Below are positions 27,484-34,901 of a stretch of DNA of 64,000 nucleotides, one piece after another; within the stretch, counting starts at the first letter, position 1; the number at the start of each line of letters is the position of its first letter. The notes under the pieces are model-generated. The model was not told the DNA's origin. It was given only the letters and a program-made list of their open reading frames with translations, and made no database searches. Position numbers and translations under genes: made by a program. Source of the stretch: Marinobacter maritimus (lineage in GTDB: Bacteria > Pseudomonadota > Gammaproteobacteria > Pseudomonadales > Oleiphilaceae); contig NZ_VCGW01000001.1 in assembly GCF_007671675.1 (NCBI RefSeq), forward strand, positions 682,001 through 746,000, in the 5' to 3' direction.

Positions 27484-27792
27484 ATGAGACACCTGGTGAA
27501 ACCGACGCTGCTGGCGGTTCTTTTATTGGTTGACCTTCAGGCTGTTTATGCCCAGGAGACAGGAATAGTCACCATTGAGGGCACCCGCATTCGGGGGGAT
27601 CAGGAGGTGCCTACGGTAATGTATCTTGTGCCTTGGCAGCCGCCGGAGGTCGATGAGCTCCAGGCGCCGGATGAGCGATTGATGGTAGAGCAAACCTTTA
27701 CGCCTCTGGAGCGTTATGAATTTCAACGGCTTGTTCGCTATCACGATGCGTTCATAAGAGAGGCGGCAACCGCTAAACAGAGTGTCCGGTGA
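27484..27792 (+). CDS. Small exported protein, unknown
   Basis: A 102-residue protein with a signal peptide (LLAVLLLVDLQAVYAQ). The short mature part has GIVTIEGTRIRGDQEVPTVM and a C-terminal amphipathic helix. I do not recognise it. It sits 15 bases after the TPR lipoprotein gene, so it is probably part of the same system. It is followed by the only sizeable gap in the operon (134 bases), which contains a small hairpin (ACCCC-TTT-GGGGT, 27865-27877) and could hold a secondary promoter for the motor genes. Confidence 0.55.
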   Translation: MRHLVKPTLLAVLLLVDLQAVYAQETGIVTIEGTRIRGDQEVPTVMYLVPWQPPEVDELQAPDERLMVEQTFTPLERYEFQRLVRYHDAFIREAATAKQSVR

Positions 27793-27926
27793 GACGTGCG
27801 TCACAGTGTTTCTGTGCCGCAGTGCAAAGTACAACAAACCGCAACAAAGACTTCCGTTAACTTAACCCCTTTGGGGTAGAGCAACGCTTAGACTGAACAA
27901 AACCCGGACCATGGAGTGCCCAGAAA

Positions 27927-28655
27927 ATGATCGATACCGCCGTTCGCTTTTTCCAGGAAGGTGGCTTTTTTATGTTTCCGATCGCCATTGTGCTGATTGT
28001 CGGACTCATTGTGGCCATTGAGCGATACGTATACCTGTCTGCCCAGAAAATCACCAACCGCAGAGACTTCAATCGTCTGCATCAGATGATTTCGAAACGT
28101 GATTTCAAAGGTGCGCTCAACTACGCTCAGGAATCTGGCAGCGGTATGTCTACCATGATTGCTTTCGGTCTGCAGCGACTGGCTCGTCGCCAGGGTCGTG
28201 AGGACATCGAATACGCCATGGAAGAGGGGCTGCTGGATGTCATGCCGCGCCTTGAGAAGCGCACTCAATATCTCGCAACGCTCGCAAATATCGCCACACT
28301 TTTGGGTCTTTTGGGTACCATCATCGGTTTGATTGCAGCCTTTACCGCCGTTGCTGCAGCTGACCCGGCACAAAAAGCCAGCTTGCTTTCGCAGAGTATT
28401 TCCGTGGCTATGAACACTACGGCGTTCGGCCTTATGTCGGCGATTCCCATGCTGTTGATCCATTCCATTTTGCAAACCAAAACCAATGAGATTGTCGACA
28501 GCTTCGAAATGGCCGGCATCAAGGTGCTTAACCTGTTAAGCGACGGTTCCGGCGCACGCCCCGGTGCCCAGTCTCAGGCGCAAGGCGCGCCATCTTCTGC
28601 CCCGGCGGCACCGGCCGGCGCTCTCGCAGGCACTAACGCCAGCACCCTGGCCTGA
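27927..28655 (+). CDS. TolQ/ExbB-type proton channel subunit
   Basis: A 242-residue inner-membrane protein of the MotA/TolQ/ExbB family. An N-terminal helix (GGFFMFPIAIVLIVGLIVAIERYVY) is followed by a cytoplasmic loop and two close helices (LANIATLLGLLGTIIGLIAAF and SVAMNTTAFGLMSAIPMLLI). The LGLLGTIxG and NTTAFGL motifs line the ion path. A 40-residue Ala/Pro/Gln tail extends beyond the family core. It would use the proton gradient together with the two TolR/ExbD-like proteins encoded next, like AglR with AglQ and AglS in Myxococcus. Confidence 0.85.
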   Translation: MIDTAVRFFQEGGFFMFPIAIVLIVGLIVAIERYVYLSAQKITNRRDFNRLHQMISKRDFKGALNYAQESGSGMSTMIAFGLQRLARRQGREDIEYAMEEGLLDVMPRLEKRTQYLATLANIATLLGLLGTIIGLIAAFTAVAAADPAQKASLLSQSISVAMNTTAFGLMSAIPMLLIHSILQTKTNEIVDSFEMAGIKVLNLLSDGSGARPGAQSQAQGAPSSAPAAPAGALAGTNASTLA

Positions 28656-28679
28656 TAATCAGCTGAAGGATTTCAGGCT

Positions 28680-29216
28680 ATGAGACGGAAACATCGTCGA
28701 TTACAGAGCGATCCGGATCTCGATATCACGCCGTTCATGAATCTCATGATCGTGCTGGTGCCGGTGTTGCTTTTGAATATGGTGTTTGCCCACACCAGCG
28801 TTCTGGAGCTCAATTTCCCGACCGGCGAGAGCCTTACGCCGGATCACGTTGAGGAACTTCAGATACAGGTGGTTATTCATGCCGACAGGCTGGTCGTTGC
28901 GGATAACCAGGGCGGGGTCATCAAATCCATTGCTCGTGTTGACGGCGAGGGTGATAACGGCGAGCACGATTTCGTTCAACTCAAAGACGTCATGAAAGAG
29001 ATCAAAAGCCGCGTTCCGGACAAAAAAGACGTGATTATCATGCCCTCACGGGAAACCTCGTATCAGGCACTGGTTACCGTAATGGATACGGTTCGTTCAT
29101 ATGATGCCGTGGTCGCGGGCAGTGTTGTGGAAGCCGAGCTGTTTCCCGAGATTTCACTGGGTGACGCGCCGGTAGCGGATACTGACGAGGCGCCGAAAGC
29201 CGGGGGGCAATCATGA
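28680..29216 (+). CDS. TolR/ExbD-type protein lacking the channel aspartate
   Basis: A 178-residue protein with a basic N-terminus, one membrane helix (residues 19-38) and a periplasmic domain (LQIQVVIHADRLVVADNQGG, PDKKDVIIMPSRETSYQALV). In TolR/ExbD the helix carries a protonatable Asp in a TPFxD motif; here it reads ITPFMNLMIVL, with Asn21 at that place. The partner in the next gene keeps the Asp. This subunit probably has a structural role while the other handles protons. GAAGGA precedes the ATG, and its 3' end overlaps the next gene by ATGA. Confidence 0.8.
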   Translation: MRRKHRRLQSDPDLDITPFMNLMIVLVPVLLLNMVFAHTSVLELNFPTGESLTPDHVEELQIQVVIHADRLVVADNQGGVIKSIARVDGEGDNGEHDFVQLKDVMKEIKSRVPDKKDVIIMPSRETSYQALVTVMDTVRSYDAVVAGSVVEAELFPEISLGDAPVADTDEAPKAGGQS

Positions 29217-29719
29217 AAGAATCTGCAAAAGCCCGTCGTCAGAAACGCCATCACCGGCGCAATAAGGGCCAGAGCAAGATGAATCTGGTGTCTCTGATGG
29301 ACATCTTTACGATTCTGGTGTTCTTCCTGATGGTTAACTCGTCGTCTGACGTGCAAGTGCTTAACCAGAGCAGCACCATCAAATTGCCGGATTCGTCAGC
29401 GGTGCAACCGCCAGGAGACGTGCTTGCTTTGACCGTAACCGACCAGGATATTCTGGTAAACGGGCGCGTAGTCATCAAGCGGGAAGCATTGCAGGCTCTG
29501 GACGGACAGATAGAGCCGGGTCTGAAGCAGGAGCTGGATTATCAAGCCAGCCGGTCAGGTCAGCCAGAACCCGAAGCAGGGCGGGCGATTACCATTCTGG
29601 CAGACCGTGAGCTGCCCTACGATTTGCTCAAGAAAATCATGTCTACCTGTGTGGATGCGGGATACGCCAGTATATCTCTGGCGGTTAACCAGCGTGCAAA
29701 AGCGGGGGCCGGAGCATGA
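29213..29719 (+). CDS. TolR/ExbD-type protein with intact channel aspartate
   Basis: A 168-residue second TolR/ExbD homologue. A very basic N-terminus precedes the membrane helix LVSLMDIFTILVFFLMV, which holds Asp30 at the proton-binding place. The periplasmic domain has VLALTVTDQDILVNGRVV and ITILADRELPYDLLKKIM. Pairs of unlike TolR subunits with one TolQ are known from the Myxococcus gliding motor. The gene overlaps both neighbours by four bases (ATGA), suggesting fixed stoichiometry. Confidence 0.85.
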   Translation: MKESAKARRQKRHHRRNKGQSKMNLVSLMDIFTILVFFLMVNSSSDVQVLNQSSTIKLPDSSAVQPPGDVLALTVTDQDILVNGRVVIKREALQALDGQIEPGLKQELDYQASRSGQPEPEAGRAITILADRELPYDLLKKIMSTCVDAGYASISLAVNQRAKAGAGA

Positions 29720-30702
29720 TGGATTACCGGTATGGATTACCCTGGAGTCAGGAGCGGGGCGAGCGCAGGCGCTTGCTCTGTGTGGCGCTGGTTGTCGCGC
29801 CCCTGTTTGTGGTTTTTGCCGGTTATGTGAGTTGGGTCGAGTTGCCGGAACGGGATCGGCAAGAGCGTGAGGCGTTGCCGCCGCAGCTTGCCAAGCTGGT
29901 GATCGAAAAAAAGGATCCGCCCAAGCCGGTTATGCCGGAACCGGAACCAGAACCCGAGATGAAACCTGAAGAGAAGCCGGTTGAGCCGCCCAAGCCAGAG
30001 CCTGCACCGAAGCCAGAGCTCAAGCCTGAACCAAAGCCAGAGCCGCCGAAGCCCGAGGTGAAAGAAGAGCCCAAGCCCGAAGCCGTCGCCAAGGCCCGTG
30101 AAAAAGCCAAGAGCAGCGGCATTCTGGCAATGGGCAATGAGTTGTCCAAGCTCAGTGCGCTGGCCAACTCGGTCAAGTTGGAGGCGCCCGTTACGCGCAC
30201 AGCCAACCCCATTACACGAAAAACAGAAGATACGCTGGCTGCCCGCGCCACGACGAATGCGCGCAGTTCAGGAGTGAACGACGTAGCGTTCGAGCGTGAA
30301 AGTCGTCAGGTTGATTTGGTGGAGCGTGAAAGAGCAGAAGTGGCAGAAGCCGAACGGGTTGCTGAAGTTAAAGAAGCTGTCCGGCGTGAAAAGCGGGAAA
30401 CGGCTTCCCGAACACGCAGCAAGGAAGAGTTGCGGCGCACCATGGATGCAAATAAATCGGCCATCTACAGCATTTACAACCGTGAACTCCGTCGTAAGCC
30501 ATCGCTGCAGGGCAGTATCACGCCTGAACTGGTGATCGAATCCAGTGGCGCTGTATCCCGGTGCTCTGTGGTTGAGTCAACGCTTGGCGAGCCCGGCCTT
30601 GAGAACAAGATCTGTAGCCGCCTGTTGCTTGTGGATTTCGGCGCTCGACCCGGAGTCGACCAGACTACGATCCGTTACCCGATTGAATTGCTTTCTGGCT
30701 GA
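29716..30702 (+). CDS. Proline-rich TonB/AgmX-like energy transducer
   Basis: A 328-residue protein with one N-terminal membrane helix (LLCVALVVAPLFVVFAGYV). A Pro-Glu-Lys-rich stretch at residues 60-125 is long enough to cross much of the periplasm, as in TonB. It is followed by a charged coiled segment and a C-terminal AgmX/PglI-type domain (NKSAIYSIYNRELRRKPSLQ, CSVVESTLGEPGLENKIC). That domain is the transducer module of GltJ/GltG-like gliding proteins. It is the last gene of the operon, directly followed by a strong hairpin. It presumably couples the TolQR motor to the TPR lipoproteins or the barrels. Confidence 0.75.
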   Translation: MMDYRYGLPWSQERGERRRLLCVALVVAPLFVVFAGYVSWVELPERDRQEREALPPQLAKLVIEKKDPPKPVMPEPEPEPEMKPEEKPVEPPKPEPAPKPELKPEPKPEPPKPEVKEEPKPEAVAKAREKAKSSGILAMGNELSKLSALANSVKLEAPVTRTANPITRKTEDTLAARATTNARSSGVNDVAFERESRQVDLVERERAEVAEAERVAEVKEAVRREKRETASRTRSKEELRRTMDANKSAIYSIYNRELRRKPSLQGSITPELVIESSGAVSRCSVVESTLGEPGLENKICSRLLLVDFGARPGVDQTTIRYPIELLSG

Positions 30703-30704
30703 CG

Positions 30705-30756
30705 GTTGCTGTCCGACTAACGGCTCTTGATAAGGCCGCTGGCGTCGGACAGCAAC
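30705..30756 (+). terminator. Terminator-like hairpin closing the 15-gene operon
   Basis: GTTGCTGTCCGAC at 30705-30717 is the exact complement of GTCGGACAGCAAC at 30744-30756, a perfect 13-bp stem. The 26-base loop holds a second small stem (CGGC/GCCG). TGTTTTC follows on the plus strand. It begins three bases after the last stop and lies between convergent genes, so it may stop transcription from both sides. Confidence 0.75.
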
Positions 30757-30772
30757 TGTTTTCATTCTCAGT

Positions 30773-32572
30773 TTACTTGGCGGCTTCGGCCGCCGTCACT
30801 CGAACATAGCTACCCGGAGCGTCCTCCAGTGCGGCTAGCTTTCCGTCTCCTGGCACTCTCGCTGTAACCTGCCCGCCGGCGTATGGTTGAATCCATTCCA
30901 GCCAGTGCGGCCACCAGGACCCGGCATGCTCTTCTGCGCTTTCGAGCCACTCATCGGGATTCGAATTCATCGTCTCACTCGTCCAGTAGCCGTATTTTTC
31001 TTTGTACGGAGGGTTTATGACGCCCGCAATATGGCCAGAACCGGACAATACGAAATGAACATCACCGCCATGAACCAGCGCACCCTTGTAGGTGGATTTC
31101 CACTTGGCAATGTGATCCTGACGTGCTGAAAGGAAGAACGACGGAACCTCTATTTCAGCGAGGTTGATGCTCTCTCCAGCTAAGGTAAGTGAGTCGGGTT
31201 GTACCAGGCGATTATTGAGATACATTTCCCGCAGGTAAAAGCTGTGCATTTTCGCGGGCAGGTTGGTGCCATCGGTATTCCAGTACAAAAGGTCAAACGC
31301 GGAGGGCTTCTGCCCCTTGAGGTAGCTGTTCGTCCAGAAAGACCAGAACAACTCGTTTTCCCTCAGCAGGTTGAATGTGAACGCCATGGCGCGGCCATCC
31401 AGGTAGCCCTTTTTGTCCAGCATGCGTTCAATGCCACGGATTGAGTGCTCGTTGATGAACACGCCAATGCCGCCTGGGTCGGAGAAGTCCAGCAGGCTGG
31501 TCAGATAAGTGGCGCTGACGACCGGGTCTTTTCCTTTCTTCTTGAGCCAGGCCAGAGTGGAGCCCAGCAGGGTGCCGCCGATGCAGTAACCCAGGAGGTT
31601 CATCTGCTCTTCACCGGTGGCGGCGGTTACGGCGTCCATGGCGGCCAGTGGCCCTTCGACCATGTAGTCGTCCCAGCCTTTGTCCCGTAGCGCTGGCCCC
31701 GGGTTGCGCCAGGATATGATGAAAACTGTCTGCCCTTGGTCCACAAGCCATTGGATAAAGGAATTCTTGGCGGTCAGATCAAGAATGTAAAATTTGTTTA
31801 TCCAGGGCGGCACGATAAGCAACGGGCGTTTGCTGACGGTTTCGGTGCTGGGCGTATACTGGATGAGCTGTATTAGCTCGTTCTGAAACACCACTTTCCC
31901 GGGCGTTGTTGCCAGATTCTTACCCACCTCGAATGCGGAACGGTCGGTCATGCCGACGTTGAACAGCTTCGGGTTCTGACGGAAATCATCGATAAACTGT
32001 CGCCCGCCATCAACCAGGTTCATACCCTTGCGCTCCCAGGTTATTTTCAGGGCCTCGGGGTTTGTCGCCAGAAAATTGGAGGGGGCAAGGGCGCTGGTGA
32101 GCTGACGAGCATAGAACAGCATCTGTTCCTGACCGGCCGGGGGAATACCCTGCATGTTCTCTACCCAGTCCAGAAAAGCGCGAGAGTTGATCAGATAAGC
32201 CTGATGCAATACATCGAACGGCAGATACTTGTGCCATTCTTCTGCGTTGAAACGCCGGTCATCGATATCCGCCGGCGCAACCGGCTCTTTCTCGAGCCCG
32301 GTCAGCCGGGAGATGGTATAAGAGCCGAGAGCTGCGTGTTTGCGGGCCAGGTCCATCTCTGCTCCCACGAAACGCCACGGGTTCAGTAACAGGTCTTTCG
32401 CCATGGCGCGATAGGCATCAGACATTTCAGACACCGTGGAGATCTTGGCGTGATCCATAACGCCAGTATCTCCCAGCAACTTTTCCAGCTGTTGCTGGCC
32501 TTCGCGTACCTTCGTCTCAAATGTGCTGACCAACCGATTAGCGGTTTTCCCGAGCTTGTTCAGACCCAACAT
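30773..32572 (-). CDS. phaC: Class I poly(R)-hydroxyalkanoate synthase
   Basis: A 599-residue polymerase that joins hydroxyacyl-CoA units into storage polyester on granules. The alpha/beta-hydrolase core has the lipase-like box GYCIGG with catalytic Cys330, plus the expected Asp (ARQDHIAKW) and His (GSGHIAGVINPP). The N-terminal domain (WRFVGAEMDLARKHAALGS and VLHQAYLINSRAFLDWV) is typical of class I enzymes, which need no PhaE partner. No phaA, phaB, phasin or depolymerase gene lies nearby, so this is a stand-alone synthase locus. Confidence 0.93.
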   Translation of the reverse strand: MLGLNKLGKTANRLVSTFETKVREGQQQLEKLLGDTGVMDHAKISTVSEMSDAYRAMAKDLLLNPWRFVGAEMDLARKHAALGSYTISRLTGLEKEPVAPADIDDRRFNAEEWHKYLPFDVLHQAYLINSRAFLDWVENMQGIPPAGQEQMLFYARQLTSALAPSNFLATNPEALKITWERKGMNLVDGGRQFIDDFRQNPKLFNVGMTDRSAFEVGKNLATTPGKVVFQNELIQLIQYTPSTETVSKRPLLIVPPWINKFYILDLTAKNSFIQWLVDQGQTVFIISWRNPGPALRDKGWDDYMVEGPLAAMDAVTAATGEEQMNLLGYCIGGTLLGSTLAWLKKKGKDPVVSATYLTSLLDFSDPGGIGVFINEHSIRGIERMLDKKGYLDGRAMAFTFNLLRENELFWSFWTNSYLKGQKPSAFDLLYWNTDGTNLPAKMHSFYLREMYLNNRLVQPDSLTLAGESINLAEIEVPSFFLSARQDHIAKWKSTYKGALVHGGDVHFVLSGSGHIAGVINPPYKEKYGYWTSETMNSNPDEWLESAEEHAGSWWPHWLEWIQPYAGGQVTARVPGDGKLAALEDAPGSYVRVTAAEAAK

Positions 32573-32629
32573 AAGCAGCTCCTTTGTTCAGACGGCGGGT
32601 AAAGTACTATTCTCTCCGAGGTACATTGA

Positions 32630-32639
32630 CACAATTGTG
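32630..32639. promoter_or_regulatory. Palindrome between phaC and the DksA-like gene
   Basis: CACAATTGTG is a perfect 10-bp palindrome in the divergent intergenic region. A TTGACA overlaps its left edge on the plus strand. On the minus strand TTGTGT followed 17 bases later by AATAGT makes a plausible phaC promoter overlapping it. An operator role is possible but unsupported by any named regulator. Confidence 0.3.
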
Positions 32640-32724
32640 ACGAACATCAATCCGGCATAAGGCTAAGGCGCTAATGTGTTTTATAGAGAACCAATGATCG
32701 GTCTGAAAACCGAGGAGGCGTTGC

Positions 32725-33045
32725 ATGAGCAATCGAAAGGCGGAACTTGAAACCCTGAGAGCGGATTTGGCTTCGCGGCTGGAACGCTTTGAAGCGCACC
32801 AGCAGCGTAAGGACGGTGCTCTGGACAAAGACTCTGAAGAGCGGGCGCAACAGACACAGAATGATGAGGTTGTAGATTCGCTGGAAGAGGAAACCCGGAT
32901 TGAGCTGGCTCAGATAAAGGTGGCGCTTGAGCGCATTGATCAGGGTGTGGGTGAAGAATGTGAAGTCTGTGGCGAAGCCATTGATCCCAGAAGGTTGCAG
33001 GTACTGCCTTATACGTCGGTTTGTGTTGCTTGCGCCGAAGAGTAA
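32725..33045 (+). CDS. DksA/TraR-family zinc-finger protein
   Basis: A 106-residue protein: an acidic coiled-coil part (ETLRADLASRLERFEAHQQR and onward) and a C-terminal C4 zinc finger (CEVCGEAIDPRRLQ, VCVACAEE). This short form lacks the full N-terminal coil of DksA and is like the many DksA-like proteins of gammaproteobacteria. These bind the RNA polymerase secondary channel, but the function of this member is unknown. A strong GAGGAGG lies before the ATG. It is divergent from phaC and followed at 49 bases by the amidohydrolase gene, possibly co-transcribed. Confidence 0.85.
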   Translation: MSNRKAELETLRADLASRLERFEAHQQRKDGALDKDSEERAQQTQNDEVVDSLEEETRIELAQIKVALERIDQGVGEECEVCGEAIDPRRLQVLPYTSVCVACAEE

Positions 33046-33094
33046 GCTGATTTGACTGTCTATAAACTAAAAATAAAAAAAGGATTCAGGTACC

Positions 33095-34849
33095 GTGAGC
33101 CAGTACGACACATTGATTATTGGAGGCCGCTATTTCGACGGCACGGGTAGCCCCTCGCGCATTGCACACGTTGCCGTACAAGAGGGCAGGGTTGCGCAGG
33201 TATTTGACGAAGAGCCGGATCCGGCTCTGGCGCGCAGGGTTATTGATGCCAGTGGCTGCTGGGTAACGCCGGGCTTTCTTGATACCCATACGCATTATGA
33301 TGCCGAGTTACTTGTGTCGCCCTCTCTCTCTGAATCTGTGCGACACGGTGTAACAACCGTTCTTATTGGAAGCTGCTCTCTGAGCATGGTGTGTTCAGAG
33401 GCGGAAGATGCCTCTGATATCTTCACTCGGGTGGAAACAGTGCCACGGGAGAAAGTGCTGCCGATTCTTCAGGCGCACAAGCGCTGGAACACACCCAGGC
33501 AATGGGTCGACTTTATTCGGGATCATCCGCTTGGCCCCAACGTCATCAGCTTTCTCGGCCACAGCGATCTGCGAACTGCGGTGATGGGCCTGCAGCGTGC
33601 AACAGACCGGGATGTAAAACCAACCGCACAAGAGCAGAAGGAGATGGAAGAGCTGCTGGAGGAAGCCTTACAAGAAGGTTTTCTGGGTTTATCGACCATG
33701 TGTCTGAAGTGGGACAAGGTAGATGGAGACCGGGAATGGTCCAAGAGCCTGCCCAGCACTTATGCCCGCTGGCATGAAGTTAGCCGTCTTAATCGTCTGC
33801 TACGCCGGTATGATCGGGTGCACCAGGGCGCGCCCAATGCCGCTAATCCCTTACAGGTGACCCAGTATCTCCGGGAAACCCTGGGCTGGTTGCGCAAACC
33901 GCTGAAAACAACCCTCATTGCCATGATTGACCTAAAGGGCAACCCGACGGTCAGACCCATGGCCAGCCTCGTGAGCCGGATCGCAAACAGCTTCGGCGGA
34001 AATTTTCGTTGGCAACTGTTACCTACGCCTTTTACCGTCTACGCCGATGGCATGGACATCGTGTTGTTTGAGGAATTTGGCGCCGGTGAAATGGCGCTGG
34101 ATCTTCGCGATCAGCTCGAGCGGAATGAACTTCTTAAAGATGAAGAATATCGACGCAAGTTCCGTAAGTTCTATCGGGAGAAGCTTTCGCCCCGGGTCTG
34201 GCAGCGGGATTTCGGTGATGCCATCATTCTTGACTGTCCTGATAAATCTGTTGTTGGCCAGAACTTCGCCGAGCTGGCTTTAGAGCGTGGCATCCATGTG
34301 GTGGACTTCTTCCTGGACATGGTCGTATCCCACGGTCGCGAGCTTCGCTGGTATACCGTTGTGGGCAACCATCGCAAGGATCGGCTGAGCAAAATGGTGG
34401 CCGATCCTGGCGCGTTGATTACGTTTTCGGATGCCGGCGCGCACATTCGTAACATGGCTTTCTACAATTTGCCCCTGCGGTTTCTCAAGTTGGTTCTCGA
34501 AAGCCAGGAACAGGGCGAGCCGGTGATGTCTCTTGAAAGGGCAGTGTATCGCCTTACCGGCGAGCAGGCGGACTGGTTTGGTATAGAGGCAGGGCATATC
34601 CGGGAGGGTGACCGGGCGGACATTACCGTTCTCGATCCGAAGGGGCTTAATCAGAACCTGGAAAGTATTGAGTGGGCTGACATGGAAAATTTTGGCCTCC
34701 AGCGAATGGTTAACCGTGTGCCTGGCTGCATAAAACACGTCCTTATTAATGGCCGCCCGGCGGTTACAGAAGGAAATATTGAACCGGATTTGGGCAAGAG
34801 TACTGGGTTTGGTCGTTTCCTGCCGGCAGGCACTCGCTCCGGTGGTTGA
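33095..34849 (+). CDS. N-acyl-D-amino-acid deacylase-like amidohydrolase
   Basis: A 584-residue cytoplasmic metal-dependent hydrolase. The N-terminal strand domain (DTLIIGGRYFDGTG) leads to the metal-binding GFLDTHTHYDAELL, and later come VVDFFLDMVVSHGRELRWY, TFSDAGAHIRNM and the C-terminal IREGDRADITVLDP. This order matches D-aminoacylases and related amidohydrolases that free amino acids from N-acyl-D-amino acids. The exact substrate cannot be read. A GTG start is used. A DASS carboxylate transporter gene follows within 53 bases, so substrate uptake or product export may be linked. Confidence 0.75.
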   Translation: MSQYDTLIIGGRYFDGTGSPSRIAHVAVQEGRVAQVFDEEPDPALARRVIDASGCWVTPGFLDTHTHYDAELLVSPSLSESVRHGVTTVLIGSCSLSMVCSEAEDASDIFTRVETVPREKVLPILQAHKRWNTPRQWVDFIRDHPLGPNVISFLGHSDLRTAVMGLQRATDRDVKPTAQEQKEMEELLEEALQEGFLGLSTMCLKWDKVDGDREWSKSLPSTYARWHEVSRLNRLLRRYDRVHQGAPNAANPLQVTQYLRETLGWLRKPLKTTLIAMIDLKGNPTVRPMASLVSRIANSFGGNFRWQLLPTPFTVYADGMDIVLFEEFGAGEMALDLRDQLERNELLKDEEYRRKFRKFYREKLSPRVWQRDFGDAIILDCPDKSVVGQNFAELALERGIHVVDFFLDMVVSHGRELRWYTVVGNHRKDRLSKMVADPGALITFSDAGAHIRNMAFYNLPLRFLKLVLESQEQGEPVMSLERAVYRLTGEQADWFGIEAGHIREGDRADITVLDPKGLNQNLESIEWADMENFGLQRMVNRVPGCIKHVLINGRPAVTEGNIEPDLGKSTGFGRFLPAGTRSGG

Positions 34850-34901
34850 GTTCGGGCATTATCCTGGCCTTTAACGTTCTGGAGCTTAGCGGAGGGTTTA
34901 C

